Assembly (NCBI GenBank): GCA_937892395.1
Contig: CALAGJ010000032.1
Span: 1 to 9,781 of the forward strand
From: an uncultured Parafilimonas sp.
GTDB taxonomy: Bacteria; Bacteroidota; Bacteroidia; Chitinophagales; Chitinophagaceae
Direction: 5' to 3'
Length of the DNA: 9,781 nt
Made by a program: the position numbers and the translations under genes. The notes beneath the pieces were generated by a model. That model saw only the letters and a list, made by a program, of their open reading frames with translations, was not told the DNA's origin and did no database searches. Shown in pieces: positions 1 through 6,476 of this stretch. The first letter of the stretch is position 1. Every line of letters begins with the position of its first letter.

Positions 1-1
1 T

Positions 2-1009
2 ATAAAGCCAAAAAATTTTGGAGTAATTGTACGTACTGCTGCAGAAGGAAAAAATACTGCAGAATTGCATGAAGACATTACCAATTTGGTACAAACCTGG
101 AAGCAAATTCAAATAACACTACGGACGGCAAAAGCCCCAGCACGCATATTAAGTGAGGAGGATAAAACCACCAGCATGCTGCGGGATTTGCTGAATGAGG
201 ATTTCAACAGGATCGTAATCAACGACAAAAATATATACAATGATACCGTTTCTTATATCCAAAAAATAGCCCCGGATAAAACAGATATTGTTACCTACTA
301 TAATAATGGGTTGGCCATTTTTGATCAATATGGTATTACAAAACAGGTAAAAGGAAGTTTTGGCAAAACCGTAAATATGGCCAGTGGCGCTTATTTGATT
401 ATTGAACATACTGAAGCACTGCATGTAATTGATGTAAACAGTGGATATAAAAGCATCAGCAATAGTCAGGAAGAAAACTCTTTGGCCACAAATTTGGAAG
501 CTGCTGAAGAAATTGCAAGACAATTGAGATTGCGTGATATTGGGGGAATAATCGTAGTTGATTTTATAGATATGAAGCTACCGGAGAATAAAAGAAAGCT
601 TCAGGAAGCAATGGAAGAGTTTATGCGGGCAGACAGGGCCCGTCATGCTGTATTGCCAATATCTAAGTTTGGTATAATGCAACTTACCAGGCAAAGAATG
701 CGTCCAGAAGTATCCATCAATACTGCTGAAATTTGTCCGGGATGCAATGGCACAGGGAAAATAAATAGCACACTCCTATTGATAGATGAAATTGAAAATA
801 AACTTAATTACTTAATAACTCATCAGCATAAGAATCTTTCAATTCATGTACACCCAATAGTACATTCACATCTTACAAAAGGATTTTTTACCATTCGCTG
901 GAAATGGAGTAGAAAATATAAAATTGCTTTGAAAATAAACCCTGATACAGATTACCAAATAACTGAGTTTCATTTTTTTGATGGCAATGATGAAGAGATT
1001 AGATTTTAG
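2..1009 (+). CDS. rng: Ribonuclease E/G family endoribonuclease, 5' end missing (left window edge)
   Basis: Single-strand-specific endoribonuclease that trims rRNA precursors and cleaves mRNA in the cytoplasm. The reading frame is open to the left edge, so 335 residues are visible and the N-terminal S1 RNA-binding domain lies outside the window. The TTG at 65-67 is an internal Leu codon, not a start: the upstream codons read IKPKNFGVIVRTAAEGK, which is family sequence. The two metal-binding catalytic aspartates are present in VIDVNSG (Asp codon 431-433) and VVDFIDM (Asp codon 560-562), separated by the conserved stretch ARQLRLRDIGG. The zinc-link motif CPGC (734-745) that joins subunits in RNase E is intact and is followed by GTGK. 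The protein ends about 85 residues after the zinc link, so it has the short RNase G layout without the long degradosome scaffold of RNase E. It converges on rplQ. The family call is secure; G versus E naming rests on length. Confidence 0.95.
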   Translation: MKPKNFGVIVRTAAEGKNTAELHEDITNLVQTWKQIQITLRTAKAPARILSEEDKTTSMLRDLLNEDFNRIVINDKNIYNDTVSYIQKIAPDKTDIVTYYNNGLAIFDQYGITKQVKGSFGKTVNMASGAYLIIEHTEALHVIDVNSGYKSISNSQEENSLATNLEAAEEIARQLRLRDIGGIIVVDFIDMKLPENKRKLQEAMEEFMRADRARHAVLPISKFGIMQLTRQRMRPEVSINTAEICPGCNGTGKINSTLLLIDEIENKLNYLITHQHKNLSIHVHPIVHSHLTKGFFTIRWKWSRKYKIALKINPDTDYQITEFHFFDGNDEEIRF

Positions 1010-1213
1010 TATCTAAATCTTTTAACCCTTCAAATAGGGCTTCCTATCACTAAGATAATTATCCAAATTTTTGGTTTGATTGCAACACAATATGGTTGAG
1101 ATTTAGCAATCATAATGCTTATTACTACGAAAAGTCTAATGCAATTAAATTTATGCAAGGGATTACGTTTCAAATTCGAATAACGAGCCAATAATGGAAC
1201 GTATTATAATTAA
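1010..1213. other. Intergenic gap downstream of the RNase E/G gene, no gene seen
   Basis: No convincing reading frame is present on either strand. Two weak inverted repeats could fold in the 3' UTR of the plus-strand transcript: CCAAA-TT-TTTGG at 1063-1074, and TGATTGC (1077-1083) pairing with GCAATCA (1106-1112) across a 22-nt loop. Neither is followed by a T-run, so neither looks like an intrinsic terminator. The real terminator is the strong hairpin just to the right. Confidence 0.5.
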
Positions 1214-1240
1214 AAAAAGGCTGTTTTAGACAGCCTTTTT
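1214..1240. terminator. Bidirectional intrinsic terminator between RNase E/G gene and rplQ
   Basis: The arms AAAAAGGCTG (1214-1223) and CAGCCTTTTT (1231-1240) pair perfectly over 10 bp around the loop TTTTAGA. On the minus strand the GC core is followed by seven T (complement of 1212-1218), which fits the end of the alpha operon 19 nt after the rplQ stop codon. On the plus strand the core is followed by five T, so it can also stop the RNase E/G transcript, about 200 nt after that stop codon. A shared terminator is common between convergent genes. Confidence 0.85.
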
Positions 1241-1258
1241 GATTTATTTAAAAGCAAA

Positions 1259-1819
1259 TTATGCTTTTGTTTCTTCTGTATTTGTTGATGCTTCTTCTAC
1301 AATAGCATCCGGAGTAGTAGGTTCAGCAGCTACAATTGGTTCAGCTGCTGCGGTAGCAGTTTCTGTTTCAACTTTCTTAGCACGACTTCTTCTTGTCTTC
1401 TTGGCAGCTGTATCAGCAGTAGAAGCAACAGATTTGCCATAGATTGTATTGAAATCAACTAATTCGATCATTGCCATTTCAGCATTATCACCTTTACGAA
1501 TACCTAACTTGATGATACGTGTATATCCACCAGGTCTTGAAGCAATAAGAGGAGCAATAACTGTAAATAGTTCCTTAACTGCATGCTTATTTTTCAAATA
1601 ACTGAAAACTATTCTATGCTGGTGCATAATCTGTGTAGCAGATTCTGTTTTCTTTGTTTTTGTAAATAATGGTTCTGCATATACACGCAAAGCTTTTGCT
1701 TTTGCTAAAGTGGTTACAATGCGCTTGTGCGCAATTAACTCGCTGGCTAAGTTGGCCAATAATGCTTCCCTGTGTGCTTTTTTTCTACCCAGGTTTTTAA
1801 TTTTGTCTCCGTGACGCAT
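1259..1819 (-). CDS. rplQ: 50S ribosomal protein bL17 with long Ala/Glu-rich tail
   Basis: Large-subunit protein bL17, bound to 23S rRNA. The start MRHGDKIKNLGR and the middle SRPGGYTRIIKLGIRKGDNA are diagnostic. The conserved core covers residues 1-124 and ends with MAMIELVDFN, where the 127-residue E. coli protein also ends. A 62-residue extension follows: a basic patch (KKTRRSRAKK, residues 140-149), then a low-complexity segment rich in Ala, Glu and Thr that is probably disordered. From my knowledge such tails are frequent in Bacteroidota bL17, so this is not a fusion. It is the last gene of the alpha operon, 86 nt after rpoA, and the bidirectional terminator follows directly. The leader is A-rich (AATTAAAAATAAAA) without a Shine-Dalgarno site, as expected in this phylum. 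Confidence 0.97.
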   Translation of the reverse strand: MRHGDKIKNLGRKKAHREALLANLASELIAHKRIVTTLAKAKALRVYAEPLFTKTKKTESATQIMHQHRIVFSYLKNKHAVKELFTVIAPLIASRPGGYTRIIKLGIRKGDNAEMAMIELVDFNTIYGKSVASTADTAAKKTRRSRAKKVETETATAAAEPIVAAEPTTPDAIVEEASTNTEETKA

Positions 1820-1905
1820 GACTTTTATTTTTAATTGTTACCAACTGTACCGTGTCAGGAATTACAGATGGTTAGCTGCCAATCAAAGCAGCAATTTTGA
1901 AATGT

Positions 1906-2907
1906 TTATTTATCTAAATCGTCTAAACCCATTCTGCCAAGATCCATACCGAAGCTCAAACCTCTTTCACCTAAAACCTGTTCGATTTCACTCAGTGATT
2001 TTTGTCCAAAGTTTCTGAATTTCATCAAATCTTCTTCTTCATATTGAACAAGCTCACTTAGGCTATTGATTTTTGCTGCTTTCAAACAGTTAAATGCACG
2101 AACTGAAAGGTCTAAATCCTCTAAAGGAGTTTTTAGCACTTTACGCAGTTGTAATGCATGCTCATCCACCACATCTTCTTTGAGTTCTTCTTTATTATCG
2201 AAAGTAATATTCTCATCGGATATGATCATGAGGTGCTGTATCAAAATACGACTTGCTTGCTTTACAGCTTCTTCGGGATGTATGGTACCATCTGTAACAA
2301 CATCCAAAAGTAATTTTTCATAATCCGTACGCTGCTCTACCCTAAAGTTTTCAACTGCATACTTTACATTTTTGATTGGAGTATGAATACTATCAATTGG
2401 AATATGATTAAGTGGAGCATCTTTAGGACGATTGTCTTCGCTGGGCACATATCCACGACCCTTAGCAATAGTAAGTTCTATGTCTAATTTAGCTGTAGTA
2501 TCCATTGTGCATATGAGCAATTCCGGATTCATCACCTGAAAGTTCTGCAATCCTTCTGCTATCATACCTGCAGTAAACTCTGTTTTATTTTTTATGGTGA
2601 GTAATGCTTTTTCAGCATTTACTTCATGGTCAGAATTTTTCTTAAACCGAACCTGTTTAAGGTTCAATATTAATTCAGTAACATCTTCTGTAATACCTCT
2701 GATGGTTGCAAATTCGTGCTCCACACCTTCGATGCGGATACCGGTAATTGCATAACCCTCTAAGCTGCTCAGCAATACCCGGCGAAGTGCGTTACCAATG
2801 GTAAGACCAAAACCAGGTTCTAAGGGACGAAATTCAAAAGAACCATCAAATTCATTTACTTTCTGAAGTATGATTTTGTCTGGTTTTTGGAAATTTAAAA
2901 TGGCCAT
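1906..2907 (-). CDS. rpoA: DNA-directed RNA polymerase subunit alpha
   Basis: Scaffold subunit of RNA polymerase, full length at 333 residues. The N-terminal dimerisation domain (about 1-235) shows the signature FGLTIGNALRRVLLSSLEG at residues 33-51 and binds beta and beta'. An acidic linker (about 236-256) leads to the C-terminal domain (about 257-325), which contacts UP-element DNA and activators. The residues that bind DNA in E. coli have counterparts here: R270, N273 and C274 in SVRAFNCLK, and G301, K303 and S304 in NFGQKSL. Translation starts at ATG 2907-2905. Unusually for the phylum, a GAGG tetramer lies 9 nt upstream of the start (2917-2920), inside an A-rich leader. It sits between rpsD and rplQ as in the standard alpha operon. 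Confidence 0.98.
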   Translation of the reverse strand: MAILNFQKPDKIILQKVNEFDGSFEFRPLEPGFGLTIGNALRRVLLSSLEGYAITGIRIEGVEHEFATIRGITEDVTELILNLKQVRFKKNSDHEVNAEKALLTIKNKTEFTAGMIAEGLQNFQVMNPELLICTMDTTAKLDIELTIAKGRGYVPSEDNRPKDAPLNHIPIDSIHTPIKNVKYAVENFRVEQRTDYEKLLLDVVTDGTIHPEEAVKQASRILIQHLMIISDENITFDNKEELKEDVVDEHALQLRKVLKTPLEDLDLSVRAFNCLKAAKINSLSELVQYEEEDLMKFRNFGQKSLSEIEQVLGERGLSFGMDLGRMGLDDLDK

Positions 2908-2987
2908 TTTTATTTTCCTCTATTTTTTAATTGAAGTATATTGAATACCTCTGTTATTGATGAAAATGATTAAACTATTTACAACTA

Positions 2988-3593
2988 TTACTTGCTATAC
3001 AATTCCACTATGAGTTGCTCTCTGATGTTTTCTGGCACACTTTCCCTTTCAGGGAATGTAATAAATGTACCTTTCATTTCAGATGTATTCCAATCTAACC
3101 AAGTGAATTTATTGTTTTTGCCTGCTATCATACTTGTTAACGAAGCATTAGCAGAACTCCGATCTTTCAAACAAATAATGTCACCCGGCTTTAGTCTGCA
3201 TGACGGTATGTTTACAACAATACCATTTACAGTTATATGTTTGTGAGATACTAACTGACGTGCAGCAGGACGACTAGGGGCTATACCAAGTCTGTACACA
3301 GTATTGTCTAAACGTGCTTCTAATAACTTTATTAGATTTTCACCAGTTACACCTTTTAAACGTGCAGCTTCTTCAAACGTTTTGCGAAACTGGCGTTCCA
3401 ACACACCATAGGTATATTTTGCTTTCTGCTTTTCTTTTAGCTGAATAGCATATTCACCAAGTGTTTTCCTTTTTTTGGTAGCACCATGCTGTCCCGGAGG
3501 ATTACTGTTTTTGGAAAGATATTTTCCATTGCCCAGAATGGGCTCACCGAACTTGCGGCAAATTTTTGTTTTTGGTCCGTTGTAACGTGCCAT
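2988..3593 (-). CDS. rpsD: 30S ribosomal protein uS4, zinc-free form
   Basis: Primary 16S rRNA-binding protein that nucleates 30S assembly; in E. coli it also represses the alpha operon. The 201-residue length is typical. The N-terminus MARYNGPKTKICRKFGE and the segment NSNPPGQHG are family hallmarks. The S4 RNA-binding domain spans about residues 92-155 and includes LEARLDNTVYRLG and RQLVSHKHITVNG. Only one cysteine (C12) is present in the N-terminal region, so the four-cysteine zinc site of some uS4 proteins is absent. The gene lies 99 nt downstream of rpsK and 80 nt upstream of rpoA. No Shine-Dalgarno site is seen. Whether uS4 autoregulates in this organism cannot be read from the sequence. 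Confidence 0.98.
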   Translation of the reverse strand: MARYNGPKTKICRKFGEPILGNGKYLSKNSNPPGQHGATKKRKTLGEYAIQLKEKQKAKYTYGVLERQFRKTFEEAARLKGVTGENLIKLLEARLDNTVYRLGIAPSRPAARQLVSHKHITVNGIVVNIPSCRLKPGDIICLKDRSSANASLTSMIAGKNNKFTWLDWNTSEMKGTFITFPERESVPENIREQLIVELYSK

Positions 3594-3671
3594 AGTTTGT
3601 TATTGATTTTTTATAGTCGGTACTTCATCGGTAAAAATCAAAAATTAATGAAATACCCTGTTATGAAAGAA

Positions 3672-3686
3672 GGAAGAAAATCTTCC
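3672..3686 (-). repeat. Short inverted repeat in the rpsK-rpsD gap
   Basis: GGAAGA (3672-3677) and TCTTCC (3681-3686) can pair over 6 bp with a 3-nt loop, just after the rpsK stop codon in the direction of transcription. There is no T-run, so it is not a terminator. It may be a minor RNA processing or stability element, or chance; the support is weak. Confidence 0.25.
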
Positions 3687-3692
3687 CTGTTT

Positions 3693-4103
3693 TTATACTC
3701 TTCTTTTCTTAGGAGGACGACATCCATTGTGTGGCATTGGAGTTAAGTCCTTTATCATAGACACTTCAATACCACTTGTAGAAATGGCACGTATAGCACC
3801 TTCTCTACCAGATCCAGGTCCTTTTACAAATACATCCACTTTTCTTAAACCTGCATCAAATGCAACTTTTGCTGCATCTTGTGCGGCCATTTGAGCAGCA
3901 TAAGGTGTATTTTTCTTTGATCCTCTAAAACCCATTTTACCAGCAGATGACCAGCTAATAACCTGACCTTGCTTGTTGGTAATACTAATGATTAGATTGT
4001 TGAAAGTAGCACTGATATGTGCATCGCCATTGGCGCTTACTTTAACAATGCGTTTTTTTGCTGCTGCTTTTGCACTTAATTGTGACTTTTGCGCTTTTGC
4101 CAT
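3693..4103 (-). CDS. rpsK: 30S ribosomal protein uS11
   Basis: Small-subunit platform protein that binds 16S rRNA close to the mRNA exit path. The 136-residue product carries the uS11 signatures AHISATFNNLIISITNKQG (28-46), GPGSGREGAIRA (95-106) and the C-terminal PHNGCRPPKKRRV. The Asn-Gly in this last motif (N126-G127) matches the site where E. coli S11 carries an isoaspartate. Compared with the 129-residue E. coli protein it has a slightly longer Lys/Ala-rich N-terminus. The leader is unusual: a perfect AGGAGG lies at 4132-4137, but 28 nt before the start codon, too far for normal Shine-Dalgarno pairing, and no in-frame ATG or GTG lies between. It is separated from rpsM by 114 nt, the longest gap in the operon. 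Confidence 0.98.
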   Translation of the reverse strand: MAKAQKSQLSAKAAAKKRIVKVSANGDAHISATFNNLIISITNKQGQVISWSSAGKMGFRGSKKNTPYAAQMAAQDAAKVAFDAGLRKVDVFVKGPGSGREGAIRAISTSGIEVSMIKDLTPMPHNGCRPPKKRRV

Positions 4104-4175
4104 AATTGTAGGTAATCGTCTTTTTATATAGCCTCCTTCTGCGGGGCAGAGTATCCGGCTGTTTTATAAATAGAA

Positions 4176-4206
4176 AATTCCAAATACAGATATCTGCTTT
4201 GGAATT
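4176..4206 (-). promoter_or_regulatory. Strong intercistronic hairpin between rpsM and rpsK
   Basis: AATTCCAAA (4176-4184) and TTTGGAATT (4198-4206) are perfect 9-bp complements. The interior is again self-complementary (CAGATATCTG, 4187-4196), giving a long two-part stem-loop that begins 11 nt after the rpsM stop codon. There is no T-run after it in the direction of transcription (next bases TTCTATTTATAAAAC), so it is unlikely to be an intrinsic terminator. RNA processing, mRNA protection, or a ribosomal-protein binding site are possible; the function is inferred only from structure and position. Confidence 0.5.
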
Positions 4207-4217
4207 TCCCGAGAAAT

Positions 4218-4598
4218 TTATTTCTTAGGTGCCTTTTTCTTACCGGCCACCGTTTTACGTTTTCCTTTGCGTGTGCGGCTATTGGTACGGGTACGCTGAC
4301 CACGAACTGGTAATCCTTTACGGTGTCTTAAGCCTCTATAGCAAGCAATGTCCAAAAGACGTTTGATGTTCATTTGAACCTCACTACGAAGGGCACCCTC
4401 AACTTTTAGTTCGTTGGTAATAAAAGTACGAATGGCATTTAGCTCATCGTCATTCCACTCATTCACTTTTTTGTTATAGTCAATATTAGCGTTGTCCAAA
4501 ATTTTACGGGCAGTGGCAGAGCCAATACCATAAATATAGGTAAGACCTATTTCGCCTCTTTTATTCTTTGGTAAATCTATACCGGCAATACGAGCCAT
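4218..4598 (-). CDS. rpsM: 30S ribosomal protein uS13
   Basis: Protein of the 30S head that contacts the P-site tRNA through its C-terminal tail and bridges to the 50S subunit. The 126-residue product begins MARIAGIDLPKNKRGEIGL and carries the helix-hairpin-helix segment TYIYGIGSATA (20-30). The conserved basic end GLRHRKGLPVRGQRTRTNS is followed by a Lys-rich tail (RKGKRKTVAGKKKAPKK). Its start lies 27 nt after the rpmJ stop codon. The sequence is standard for the family. Confidence 0.98.
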   Translation of the reverse strand: MARIAGIDLPKNKRGEIGLTYIYGIGSATARKILDNANIDYNKKVNEWNDDELNAIRTFITNELKVEGALRSEVQMNIKRLLDIACYRGLRHRKGLPVRGQRTRTNSRTRKGKRKTVAGKKKAPKK

Positions 4599-4625
4599 AT
4601 TCAGTTTTTAATTTATTAGTTACAA

Positions 4626-4742
4626 TTATCCTTGGCGTTGTTTAAACCGAGGATTTTTTTTGTTGATGATGTACAGTTTGCCTTTTCTGCGAACAATTTT
4701 ACAATCGGCACTGCGCTTTTTAACGGATGCTCTAACCTTCAT
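4626..4742 (-). CDS. rpmJ: 50S ribosomal protein bL36, zinc-free form (38 aa)
   Basis: Smallest large-subunit protein, bound within 23S rRNA. The frame starts at ATG 4742-4740, reads MKVRASVKKRSADCKIV, continues RRKGKLYIINKKN and closes with PRFKQRQG before TAA at 4628-4626. The length of 38 residues and the ends MKVRASVKK and KQRQG match E. coli RpmJ exactly. Of the four zinc ligands known in E. coli (C11, C14, C27, H33) only C14 remains; the others are S11, N27 and F33, so the zinc ribbon is lost. The gene lies 33 nt after infA and 27 nt before rpsM, its usual slot in the alpha operon. Because it is so short it is often left out of automatic gene calls. Confidence 0.96.
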   Translation of the reverse strand: MKVRASVKKRSADCKIVRRKGKLYIINKKNPRFKQRQG

Positions 4743-4775
4743 ACTGTTTTTTTTACCGTAAGAATTTCTTACCTG

Positions 4776-4994
4776 TTATTTATAGCGTAATATGATTCGA
4801 CCACGACTTAAATCGTATGGACTCATCTCCACTTTTACTTTATCCCCCGGTAGAATACGTATGTAGTGCATGCGCATTTTTCCGGAAATTGTTGCCAATA
4901 TTTCATGCCCATTTTCCAACTTTACACGAAACATTGCATTACTGAGTGCTTCGAGTATTGAACCATCTTGTTGAATAAGTGACTGTTTTGACAT
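4776..4994 (-). CDS. infA: Translation initiation factor IF-1
   Basis: IF-1 binds the 30S A site and, with IF-2 and IF-3, controls initiator tRNA selection. The 72-residue product is full length and consists of one S1-type OB fold. Family residues are obvious: GSILEALSNAMFRVKLENGH, then ISGKMRMHYIRILPGDKV, and the end SPYDLSRGRIILRYK. It is the first gene of the operon here, with a Bacteroidota-type promoter directly in front, and rpmJ follows after 33 nt. In the usual bacterial arrangement map or secY would lie upstream; here the upstream neighbour is an MFS transporter. Confidence 0.98.
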   Translation of the reverse strand: MSKQSLIQQDGSILEALSNAMFRVKLENGHEILATISGKMRMHYIRILPGDKVKVEMSPYDLSRGRIILRYK

Positions 4995-5010
4995 ACAATT
5001 TTTGGGAGCG

Positions 5011-5042
5011 CAAAGATATAGGCATCGGATATATGGGCGAAA
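5011..5042 (-). promoter_or_regulatory. Predicted promoter of the alpha operon (in front of infA)
   Basis: Read on the minus strand, TATCTTTG (5018-5011) is an exact match to the Bacteroidota -7 consensus TAnnTTTG. Twenty nucleotides upstream lies TTTC (5042-5039), a 3-of-4 match to the -33 element TTTG. Transcription would then start at roughly 5003-5007, only about 10 nt before the infA start codon at 4994. The call rests on consensus match and position; the start site is an estimate. Confidence 0.65.
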
Positions 5043-5120
5043 TTATTTGTAAAAAAAATCCCAATTTCTCATTTTTTCTTTCATAAATCGACTAAATGGG
5101 GCCAATTTTCTGTAAAATGA

Positions 5121-6302
5121 TTAATTTTTTTCCTTTTGCGCAGCAATAAAAAAGTAAAAAAATAAAAATGCAGCCACAACAGCAGCAGGGAGAAATACAT
5201 ACATGGCACCAAATTTTTGCCAAATGACCCCCGCTAAAATGCTGGCAAATAATAGAGTGATGCTTTGAAACCCTGTAAATAATCCGATGGCGGCACCCCT
5301 GTTTTCTGACTCTACAAACTGTAGTAAATAGGTTTTCATTTGAGACTCAATGGCAGCGGCATATATTCCATAAATAATAAAGAGTACTGTAAATAAAAGT
5401 AAATTAGTGGAAAAGCCAAAGGCTCCATAGGTTATCGCAAAACAAATAAAACCAATAGAGAGTATGCGAGGTATGCCCAATTTATCGGCCAATATGCCTG
5501 CGGGCCATGCTGCCAGTGCAAATACTGCATTATATACAATATATAGCATCAGTAGCAAACCGTCTTCGGCTCCGGTTTCTTTAACTTTCAACAATAGAAA
5601 CACATCGCTGCTATTAAAAAGGGTGAAAATCATAAACAGTAATAAGTGTTTTTTAAACCGAGGGTCAGACTTGCTGTAATAACTCAAAAAATTTTTCCAA
5701 GAAGGAAAAACAATTGGTGACCATTCCTCTTTTTTTCGTTCTCTTAAGCCAAAAAAAATAAATAATACCACTAAACCGGGTATGGCTGCTATCCAAAATA
5801 GCTCTGCATAATTTCCCGGATACAACAATAAAAATGCTGCAGCAATGGATGGCCCCGCCACAGCTCCAAGTGTATCCATTGCCCTATGAAAACCGAAAAC
5901 CGCCGATCTATTTTCCGGGTTGGCTTCCTGAGCAAGTAGGGCATCTCTGGGAGCGGATCTGATGCCCTTCCCTAATCTGTCAATTACTCTTGCAGAGAAA
6001 ATTCCACCAAGTGTTGGTAATAATGCTACTAAAACTTTGCTAAATGTACTAATACTATATCCAATTTTAATAAAAGGTGTACGTAATTTTATACCATCAC
6101 TCCAAGCACCAAAATATCCTTTGCTTAAGCCGGCTATTGCTTCTGAAATACCTTCCAATAATCCAATGGCAATCATAGTGTAGCCTGCTTGTTTTAGATA
6201 TAAAGGAATAACTGGATACAGCATTTCGCTGGCCATATCTGTACATAAACTGATGAGTGAAAGCCTCCATATTGTTTTGGTAATGATGCGGGTGCCTGAC
6301 AT
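5121..6302 (-). CDS. MFS transporter, substrate unknown
   Basis: Twelve-helix secondary transporter of the inner membrane, 393 residues, a normal MFS length. The N-terminus contains SLCTDMASEMLYPVIPLYL (18-36) in the first helix. A motif-A-like loop between helices 2 and 3 reads GYFGAWSDGIKLRTPF (62-77), and its repeat in the second half reads GILADKLGIPRIL (269-281). The segment DRLGKGIRSAPRDAL (108-122) recalls a poorly studied MFS subgroup that includes archaeal MJ1317; export of a drug or metabolite is the usual guess, without proof. It is not recognisably a FucP-type fucose permease. It runs divergently from the SDR dehydrogenase gene across 174 nt and points towards infA, 126 nt away. 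A weak hairpin before a T-run (5051-5058, minus strand) may end its transcript. No Shine-Dalgarno site is visible. Confidence 0.88.
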   Translation of the reverse strand: MSGTRIITKTIWRLSLISLCTDMASEMLYPVIPLYLKQAGYTMIAIGLLEGISEAIAGLSKGYFGAWSDGIKLRTPFIKIGYSISTFSKVLVALLPTLGGIFSARVIDRLGKGIRSAPRDALLAQEANPENRSAVFGFHRAMDTLGAVAGPSIAAAFLLLYPGNYAELFWIAAIPGLVVLFIFFGLRERKKEEWSPIVFPSWKNFLSYYSKSDPRFKKHLLLFMIFTLFNSSDVFLLLKVKETGAEDGLLLMLYIVYNAVFALAAWPAGILADKLGIPRILSIGFICFAITYGAFGFSTNLLLFTVLFIIYGIYAAAIESQMKTYLLQFVESENRGAAIGLFTGFQSITLLFASILAGVIWQKFGAMYVFLPAAVVAAFLFFYFFIAAQKEKN

Positions 6303-6476
6303 GGCGGTAAGTTAGGGGGTTTGTAAGAACTAATGTATAAATATTGAGATTGTGGATTTTCCATGATACGCTAAATCATTTTGAAAAGGCTTAATTCCTA
6401 CATTGCATCCTTGCACATTGATAAACACTAATAAATAGTTTATTCAATAGATTGTTTTTTTAAAATTATCTAATAC
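6303..6476. other. Divergent intergenic region between MFS and SDR genes
   Basis: This 174-nt gap must hold the start signals of both flanking genes, which point away from each other. It is AT-rich. I find no exact TAnnTTTG box on either strand. The nearest plus-strand candidate is TCATTTTG (6376-6383) with a TTG at 6350-6352, but the spacing (23 nt) is long and the match imperfect, so no promoter is called. Confidence 0.4.

Noticed and set aside
65..67. TTG as a start codon for the RNase E/G gene
   Set aside because: The same frame is open to the left edge and encodes conserved family residues before this codon, so it is an internal Leu and the gene is truncated by the window.
149..523. Minus-strand open frame opposite the RNase E/G gene
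   Set aside because: It overlaps conserved catalytic sequence of the real gene and its translation shows no family features.
1063..1112. Inverted repeats after the RNase E/G stop codon as its own terminator
   Set aside because: There is no T-run after either stem; the 10-bp hairpin at 1214-1240 explains termination better.
5051..5100. Possible terminator after the MFS gene (minus strand): CCCATTT pairing with AAATTGGG, then eight T
   Set aside because: The stem needs a bulge and a loop of about 26 nt, so the fold is weak; only the T-run is convincing. Mentioned under the MFS gene but not called as a separate feature.
6350..6383. Possible promoter for the SDR gene (TTG at 6350, TCATTTTG at 6376)
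   Set aside because: The -7 box lacks the A of TAnnTTTG and the 23-nt spacer is longer than usual for Bacteroidota promoters.
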